Positions 56,951 through 64,000 of a stretch of DNA of 64,000 bases are shown piece after piece. The DNA comes from Gnetum montanum (Eukaryota > Streptophyta > Gnetopsida > Gnetales > Gnetaceae), in assembly GCA_015680685.1 (NCBI GenBank), contig MNCI01033492.1, positions 2,873 through 66,872 of the forward strand, given 5' to 3'. The translations under genes and the position numbers were made by a program. The notes below the pieces were generated by a model. That model did no database searches and was not told the DNA's origin. It saw only the letters and a program-made list of their open reading frames with translations. Position 1 is the stretch's first letter, and the number at the start of each line of letters is the position of its first letter.

Positions 56951-57008
56951 ACACTTTGTAAAGGTGCCCATTGATTTCCATGAAATGTTTGACTTAATAG
57001 AGAAACTA

Positions 57009-57560
57009 TTATTTCTTTTTAACGTCTAGCCATTGTGGTGTTTCTTGTGTGAGAAGATAAGTAAGAATGCTACTATACCAATTTGTATGAGTGGGTGACT
57101 GATTGTTTATTACACCTACAAAGAGGAGTTCATCAAGGAAGCAATTAGAAATTAGGTATTCATCCTCTTTGTTGTCGCATCGCAACTGAGATAAATGATT
57201 GACAACATTCTCAGTGCCTTTACGATCCACCATTGTAATATTGAACTCTTGCAAGATCATGAGCCATCTTATGATGTGAGGACTCACCATTGGTTTATTC
57301 AAAAGGAATCGAATGACACTATGATCCATGTGTACAAATAATTTATAGCCTAATACATAGTGCCTAAATTTTTTCAGTGTAAACACCATAGTCATTAATT
57401 CTTTTTCTGTTGTGGTATAGTTGAGTTGTGCACTAGCAATACTTCAACTTGCATAGTGAATGTAATAGGGACATTTTTGGTCATCTAACTATGTAAGTAT
57501 GGCTCCTAAAGCAAAATTGGATGCATTAGTCATTATATGGAATAGTTTGAACTAGTCAGG
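57009..57560 (-). pseudogene. RNase H of the minus-strand Athila-like element
   Basis: Reads N-F-A-L-G-A-I-L-T, then P-Y-Y-I-H-Y-A-S, S-A-Q-L-N-Y-T-T-T-E-K-E-L (catalytic Glu), V-H-M-D-H-S-V-I-R-F-L and D-R-K-G-T-E-N-V-V. The part from 57395 is open for 128 codons. This copy shows what is missing from the 46020-46455 RNase H. Confidence 0.82.
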
Positions 57561-57594
57561 AGCTTGTAGAATGGGTGTTTCTAAGATCTTCTAC

Positions 57595-58430
57595 TTCAAG
57601 ATTTGGAAAGCTAGCTCACATTCCTTGGTCCATTCAAAGGGTATGTCCTTCTTCATTAATTCTACCAATGGTTCGGAAATCTTTGAAAAGTTCTTGATGA
57701 AATGTCTATAATAGCCAGTATGTCCAAGGAATGATCAAACATCTTTTACAGTTTCATGTTGATGAGTGATTCCTTGGATGACTTTAATTTTTTTAGGATC
57801 TACCTCTATCCCTATTTGTGAAATTTTATGCCCTAATACAATGCCCTCTTGTACCATTAAGCGGATCTTCTACCAATTGAGCCTTAGGTTGGTTTCAACA
57901 CATCATTTTATCACTTGCTCTAATTAGTCCAATGCTTGTTCAAATTTCACTTCATAAGTGGAGAAATCATCCATAAAAACCTCCATACCATTCCCTATTT
58001 GTTACTGAAATATACTAAGAACCAAACATTGAAATGTTGCTAGGGCATTTCACAAGCCAAAAGACATTTGTCTATATGCAAATGTCCCCCAAGGAGAATG
58101 TAGTTTTGGCTTGGTCTTCTAGTGCTATTTGGATTTGATTGTACCCATTGTAACCATCCAAAAAACTATAGCAATAATGCCCTACAATGGTATCTAAGAC
58201 TTGGTCAATGAATGATAATGAGAAATGATCTTTAAATGTTACCATGTTCAATAGCCTAAATTCTACACACATGATCCATTTACCATCTTTTTTAAGCACA
58301 ATGACTAATGGACTAACCCATTCACTATCAGCAATGGGGTAGATGAACCTAGCCTTCAAAAGTTATTCAATTTCTTCCTTAACTACTTGCTTAAGCTTTG
58401 GGTTTAGTCATCTTTGTGGTTGTCATCAAG
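57595..58430 (-). pseudogene. Reverse transcriptase of the minus-strand Athila-like element
   Basis: Blocks A-R-F-I-Y-P-I-A-D-S-E-W-V, V-E-F-R-L-L-N, F-L-D-G-Y-N-G-Y-N-Q-I-Q-I, V-F-M-D-D-F-S (~57965-57985), H-K-I-S-Q-I-G-I-E-V-D and S-F-L-G-H-T-G-Y-Y-R-H-F-I are present with stops and at least one frameshift. Confidence 0.85.
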
Positions 58431-58916
58431 GCTTCATAAAGGGGTCAGTGTAAATTCTATGTTGGCATATCCTAGGATCTATTTTGGTTAATTTGGGATA
58501 TGATCAAGCAAAAGCTTTTGACCATTTATTTACCATTTTCAGTAGTCTTTCTTTTTTTTGAAGAGTGAGCTTAGCATTAATGATTATTAGTTTTCCATTT
58601 TTGAGAAATGCATATTCCATACTAGTGAAAAATTTTTTTAATTCAAGGGGCTCTTACTTAAACTCATCATGGATTTCCAACTTCCCCTAGTTGATATTTT
58701 TGGAGTTAGTACTTGGAAGTTGGTGATGGACTTGCTCTAATGCATCTATGCTATCAATATAGGCACAAGTCAAGCTCTCAATTAGTTCTATGCATAAAGT
58801 TGAATTGCTCTCTAGGTTAGTTGTCAGCCACTAGGTGCCTTCTTGTCTTGTCGCTACTACATATAGGCATCTTTGTATGTTAGATGCTTGTGCATACTGG
58901 TTGCATGTAGGTAATG

Positions 58917-59360
58917 CTAAGCATTGTACAAACTAGGACTTTTGCATGCATTGCACCCTATGTCACTGTATGCGATGCATGGAACTTTCTTCTTCTTGAT
59001 CTTCCAAAATGCATTTTCTTTCGATATCTTTAGGAAAAGATCGCATATTCCTAGATGTGCATCAATCGTACTTAGCCATGCTCTTTCCATTATGATTGAA
59101 AAGTCCCCCTTATAGTTGTTAACTTGGATCACTACAAAAATAGCTAGATACGACCACCCACAAAGAATGGTGATAATGTCCTCGACTAGTCTTAATGGAA
59201 TAATGATGGACTAGTTGACCAACTCTAAATAGATGTTACTCTTCTTTAGCAGGGGTAGGTTCTAAGCTTTATACATTTCCTATGAGATCAAATTAACACC
59301 AGAATTTGAATCCAAAAGATCTTTGCAAGGCTCATTTTCAGTGATTTGCAAATAAATAAG
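58917..59360 (-). pseudogene. Protease and linker of the minus-strand Athila-like element
   Basis: Holds L-L-D-S-N-S-G-V-N-L-I-S, with the D-S-G triad lost, then W-S-Y-L-A, and I-I-M-E-R-A-W-L-S-T-I-D-A-H-L-G shared almost word for word with 44500-44540. Stops occur after N-L-I-S, as in the other copy. Confidence 0.7.
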
Positions 59361-59479
59361 AGAACTTCTAGATTAGAAAATTTCCTAGGAAGATGGCCAG
59401 CTTTAATCCAATTAGTGATGACGTGAGTTAATATGACATTGTGCATTGAGTGAAATTTTTGGTTTGAAGGAGGCTTCGA

Positions 59480-61969
59480 AGATTCAAATGATGATGAGGA
59501 ATTGGATAATTACCTGCTTGTGGTTGTAAGGACTTGTTTGGATTATTGGTTCTAAAGAAAGGTCTCTTCTTTGATTGGTTGTTTGAACCAAAAATAGGTT
59601 GAAGATTGATAGCCCTTGTAGCGTTACGTTGCTACGGTTGGGTAGGAAGCTTGCCCTACATAGTTGGAGTAGGTGGTAATGGAGCAGAGGGTGGAAGAGA
59701 TGTAGATAGATGAGAAGGATAGTACATATGTGGAGCATTACCCATAGAAGAAGAAGTTCTATAGTACTTGAGGGTTTGGTAGTGAGGCTAAAAAACAACA
59801 TGACTAGTAGAGTCATGTGGAGAGGTTGGTTGCTAAACATAATACCCATATGGGTCAAGTTGATGGTAAGGGTACTATTGATGTGGTGGTGGCATTCCCC
59901 ATGATTGTGGGTGTTTCCATTGCTGATATTGTGCATTCATTTGTGATGGAGCTCCACTCAGGTAATATGTCAAGGGTTGGTGGAATTGCCTTGGGTTACC
60001 TTGAGGATAAGGTAGCCTTCTTGGTGTTTATCATTTGTTTAACTATGGGTTTAGCACATACACCCTAGACTCTTGCAGATGTGACACTACTGGGCAACAT
60101 CCTTTAGGATGGTTGTATTGGAAAATCTCACATCTACCATCACTGCCTGTGTCTAAGTCTAGAACCTCTTGAATGATAGCAGCCTTGCCCTTACCCTTTT
60201 TATGTGCATACTTAGCTTCTTTCTTTTTCCTTCTCTCTCGGTCACTACTTTGTTCTCTAGAATTTTCTTCTATTTTTAGGATAGTTTAAAAATTTTCTTC
60301 TAGAGAGTTCCACATTTGATATACTTTTGCCAATATTTTTTATGCAAATTTTTGAATGGGAAAAGTCTTCTTGTTCATGATCTCTTCAAGTGGTGACTCT
60401 TCTTCATCTTCGCAAAATTTAATTTCCTTCTTTCAGAGGGAAGGATCTCTTTTGTACTCCTCTACAATTTCTCTTTTCCTCAACTTGCCTTCCTCCTTGG
60501 TAACTTGCTCCAAAAATATTTGTATTTGATGGGCTCTAAGCTCGAATAGCCTTCCTTGGGCATAAGTCCCAAGGGTTCTTCGCATTTTCTACCTAAGACC
60601 ATCTACGAGATGGCGTAGTTGTTCTTTTTGCAAGTAACCATGGCTAGGGAAATGATGTAATAATGAATAATATCAGCCCATGGCAACAACTAAGGATTCA
60701 TGTCCTCCTTGTTTCCATCCTTGGATTTGCTTACGTAGGTTGGACACTCGGGAGTACATTTGATACTTATCATTGAATAGCTCCAACATGGTACTCCATC
60801 AACGAATGAATTCTAGTTCTAAGGATTGGTACTAGCTTTCTACTACCTTGATCAGTATTCATGGAAAAAACTTGAGCTTTTCCCACTCATTTTCTATGTT
60901 CTACAAGGCACATTCATTGTGGAATACTTGCAAATGGTTTTAAGGATCAACATTGTATCCCCCTAAAAATTGTGGGCTATTATTCATGTCTAGTATTTTG
61001 ATCCTACTATCTTTTTGGTGCCTTGTTCGGATCCTAATGGCCTCTATTATATCTAACATAATTTGGGTGGTGAGTAGGGATTTATCATGATCATGCTATA
61101 TATGGCATCTATGATGCCTATGCTATTCCCTACTTTCCCTTCTTTCATGATGTGTCTCTCTAGAACGCCCTTTCCCCCTTCTTCTACTATTTTGTTAGTG
61201 ATTTCTATTTTGACTACTCTTGTCCTCATGGTCTTTCCCTTTGTGACTGCATTCAGATCCCAAATAATAGGGGGAAGAAGAAGATGAAGGTGAAGAGGAA
61301 GGAGGACTGGCATCATGACAATTCCTTTCACCTTCTCTTTGGTGGTCATGGCCTTAGTCACAGTTACAATCAGAATGTCCATCATTGTCATGTGTTCATG
61401 TTTCTTTTTTAGATCCTATGTTTTTTTTTGGTACTAGAAATTGGATTATGAATAGTTGAGGGAAGATTCTGGTACACAACTCCTTGACCAAAGTCAATGA
61501 GAGGAATTCCATTTTATGGAAAACCTTCCAAGACAGGTTTGACATCCTCATTTTCACTTAGGAAATATGGGATATCTTGAGACCACTTTCCCTTCATGGA
61601 TTTGTAATGTCTCTCTTGTTGTAGATCCCTTTAACATTATGCCTTCATGGGTTGATAACCTCTTGAATCTTGTTTATGCACAATGTTCTTCGATTGTAAG
61701 TGCTGCATACCAATTCATGTGAGAGCACGAAGAAGCATGCTTGGGATAGAGTAATTGGAAGGTAGCACTATGTTATCTTCTAAATCATGCTATCGTAGTT
61801 GTTCATCCTGGTGGAGGATAAAGCAAAATTATGGTATATACTCATGAGGATGAACGTATACCATGTAAAACTATTGGGATACTGGTGGATCATCATGTGC
61901 ACCTTGCCTTCGATTGTTCATGGTGTCAGACCTAGTCAATGAAGCACTCTCATAAGAAGAAGGAGACAT
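59480..61969 (-). pseudogene. Gag of the minus-strand Athila-like element
   Basis: Starts M-S-P-S-S-Y-E-S-A-S at 61969, followed by V-H-P-H-E-Y-I-P and F-I-L-H-Q-D-E-Q-L, matching the other copies. The Cys/His block C-E-I-F-Q-Y-N-H-P-K-G-C-C lies near 60085-60140. Stops and frame changes are frequent. Confidence 0.7.
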
Positions 61970-62105
61970 GATTGATTACTCAATGTGTAGTACTCTTTTT
62001 TGGAGATTGTAGGATAGCTAACTTTGAGGGGTCATTCCAATGATGGAAGGATTTCCTAAGTTCTAATTAGTGTACAAACAAAAAAATCCCCAACAGCGGT
62101 GCTAA

Positions 62106-62938
62106 TGATGAGCGGTGAGGTACCCCTACATCCAACAAGATGAATACAAGTGTTCATGCACGATCCGATTGAACTCTAAGGATTAAGTGCTTATCCACCT
62201 ACATAGAATAAGAATGAGTTATGTGGTCATTGTCTTCCCAAGCTTACTTATAAGGCATGATTGTATGGTTAAGTAATCTCAAGGTATGTGATTTTTATTA
62301 TTTTATGTTTTATGTTCTTGATGCTTAAAATAGAGAAATGAAGTAATTTAATAACTAATTTTATTTAACTAATTAACTATTCTCTAACTAGTCCTAAAAC
62401 TAGCATATGTTCCCACTCTTTGGACACATTCTCAACCAATGTAACACTACTAGGATTACCAAATGCTAGTCATTACTAGGTTACCAAGTGTTCCACATAT
62501 GCTCGAAGTGGTTGTGTTGAGTGTGCTAATTTTTTGAGCATTAATAATTCTATAAAAATAACATTGATTAAGTAATGAAAGCATCAAATAACTATTTATA
62601 ACATTAAATGCAATAATTAAGCTATTCTAAATGTTGCAAGGTTTATCAAAAAGTTCATCTTTATTTCTGGACACAAGGTGTGCTCAAGTACATAATGCTT
62701 GAATAAAGATCCATTCACTTTATGACTCCTATTGTAGGCACTCAGAAATAATTTTAACTCTAAAAAGTAAAAATTGCAAGAGTTCAACTAAGGACTAAAA
62801 GAAAAACTGCCAAAACTAAGCACTCCTATCTCTTATTTATAGCCAATAGGATAGGCTTTGACATCATGTATCCGATGTGACTTGATTGATCTTGATATCA
62901 TGTATCCGATATCGGGGGTCTAATATCAGGGCTTATCA
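62106..62938 (-). repeat. 5' LTR of the minus-strand Athila-like element (833 bp)
   Basis: As written begins TGATGAGCGGTGAGGTACC and ends GGGCTTATCA. On the minus strand it starts TGATAAGCCC, then an ATATC/ATCGG-type array, then GCTATAAATAAG. The primer site TAGCACCGCTGTTGGGG lies just inside (complement of ~62088-62104). Confidence 0.9.
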
Positions 62939-62943
62939 ACTTT

Positions 62944-63482
62944 GAAATAGATTAATTATTTATTTATGCATTTAATATTTTATGAATTTTCCTTTAATGC
63001 TTTAATTAATTAAGCTAAATTAATATGGATTAAATAGTGATTAATTAAGCACATAATTGCAACCACTTCAAGAATATGCTTAGTACTTGGTAATCCTAGT
63101 AATGCTTAATGTTGTAACCCAGTAGTGTTAAACATGTTTAGGATGCATACAAAAAGTGGGAATGGAATCTTATGTTATGATTAGTTAGGTGTAGCTAGTT
63201 AGTTTAAATTAGCAATTTAATTATTTTATTTTATTGATTATTCTTTATCCTTAGGTGACTTAAAAAAACTTAAAAATGATAAAAATCATATGCCTCAATT
63301 GTACTTAACCATACCTTTGCATTTCACAATTGTAATTGGAAAGACAACAATTGTAATGGTTAGTTTCACTTCCTAGAGACTAGTGTACTTAGAAGGCTAT
63401 AAGTCCACAGAATTTGATTAGATCACACATGACTACTTAGTGATTTGTATTGTTGGGCATAGGGTCCACTCACCACTCATCA
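62944..63482 (+). repeat. 5' LTR, right part, of the third Athila-like element
   Basis: Resumes after the ACTTT duplication and ends CACTCACCACTCATCA, followed by a degraded primer site TTAGCATCATTTCTAGGG. Together with 52637-52957 it makes an ~860-bp LTR, like the others. Confidence 0.8.
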
Positions 63483-64000
63483 TTAGCATCATTTCTAGGG
63501 ACTTATAGTTTGATACATGCACCATATAGGACTTAGTGAATATTATTTAAGATCATTAGAATGAACCCTAAGGTCACAATCATTCAAAATAAAAAAAAAT
63601 TCTAATATAATTTAAGCACACTGACTTTTTTCTTTAATTCAAAATGTCTTCTTCTCACAGGCATGATGAATCAAAATCACCAGTGCCCCAAGAATTCAAA
63701 GTGGTGTACGCTCATCTAGATTAGTTTGTACTTAATTTCACCTTCATCTTGCATCAAGATGAATAGCTTCAGTGGAGAGATATGAAGGGAAATATTTTGT
63801 TTCCTCTCGATCGATATATTCCTAGGATGTTGCTCCAAACTCTTAAAAGGTTGGAAATCTAGGATCTCCATGATGAATACATTGTGCAGGACCATGACTA
63901 TTAGGACTACTATCCCACTGAAACATAACACAAAAGAGATCATCACTAGAAGAAGCACATACGAAGGGGAAATAGTTCACTAACCCCTTGTTCCTACTAA
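63483..64000 (+). pseudogene. Start of the third Athila-like element: leader and gag N-terminus
   Basis: Gag starts at 63644 (M-S-S-S-H-R-H-D-E-S), with a V-V-Y-A-H-L-D stretch and F-I-L-H-Q-D-E homologous to 41643-41830. Stops appear within 30 codons. It continues past the window end. Confidence 0.7.

Larger units (their letters stand above)
52958..62938 (-). mobile_element. Near-complete Athila-like element, minus strand, target duplication ACTTT
   Basis: LTRs 52958-53800 and 62106-62938 are flanked by ACTTT at 52953-52957 and 62939-62943. Read on the minus strand: primer site just inside 62106, gag from 61969, protease (~59300), reverse transcriptase (58430-57595), RNase H (57560-57170), integrase (~56950-55960) and a post-integrase region to 53801. 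It belongs to the same family as the 40686-50254 copy. It keeps pol sections which that copy has lost, but has more frameshifts. Confidence 0.92.

Overview
This window looks like nuclear DNA from a seed plant with a large, repeat-rich, AT-rich genome. Two plant-type leucine-rich-repeat receptors sit in a mass of old, nested LTR retrotransposons, with Helitron, LINE, Ty1/copia and hAT-like remnants. Repeat age, gene sparsity and slow decay make a gymnosperm my best guess, but the sequence alone does not prove it. Single n characters (6352, 27105, 27603, 46456) and a run of n (31967-32873) mark assembly joins.

Layout. 1-6982: a minus-strand Ty3/gypsy element with gag, protease and integrase C-terminus recognisable but reverse transcriptase deleted. 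7330-8995: a minus-strand Ty1/copia pol fossil. 9631-11012: a triplicated ~225-bp upstream module split by a hAT-like insertion that carries a 51-bp perfect inverted repeat. 11364-14777: a non-RD LRR receptor kinase on the plus strand, broken by a 10-bp tandem duplication. 14980-17680: low-copy DNA with foldback and tandem duplications. 17690-19645: a minus-strand Helitron Rep/helicase fossil. 19800-21170: 5' part of a Ty3/gypsy element with an initiator-Met-type primer site. 21171-27104: 3' part of an Athila-like element whose LTR holds an antisense solo LTR. 26566-27602: a near-perfect 497-bp palindrome, probably an assembly artefact. 30050-31966: a minus-strand LINE. 34281-36644: an intact LRR receptor-like protein on the minus strand, with W-box-like motifs upstream. 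38395-39177: a solo LTR. 40686-50254: an Athila-like element (plus) with target-site duplication GTAGG. 52958-62938: a relative (minus) with target-site duplication ACTTT. Each of these two sits inside the LTR of an older relative.

How it fits together. The functional content is innate immunity: a cell-surface receptor kinase of the FLS2/EFR/XA21 type, now frameshifted, and a receptor-like protein that would need a partner kinase. Everything else is mobile DNA. Within the Athila-like family (seven copies or fragments here), all three nested insertions went into an LTR of the same family and all three are antisense to their host. This arrangement could generate LTR-derived double-stranded RNA. 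Short near-perfect tandem duplications (10-49 bp) recur throughout the low-copy DNA, and one of them is the lesion in the receptor kinase.
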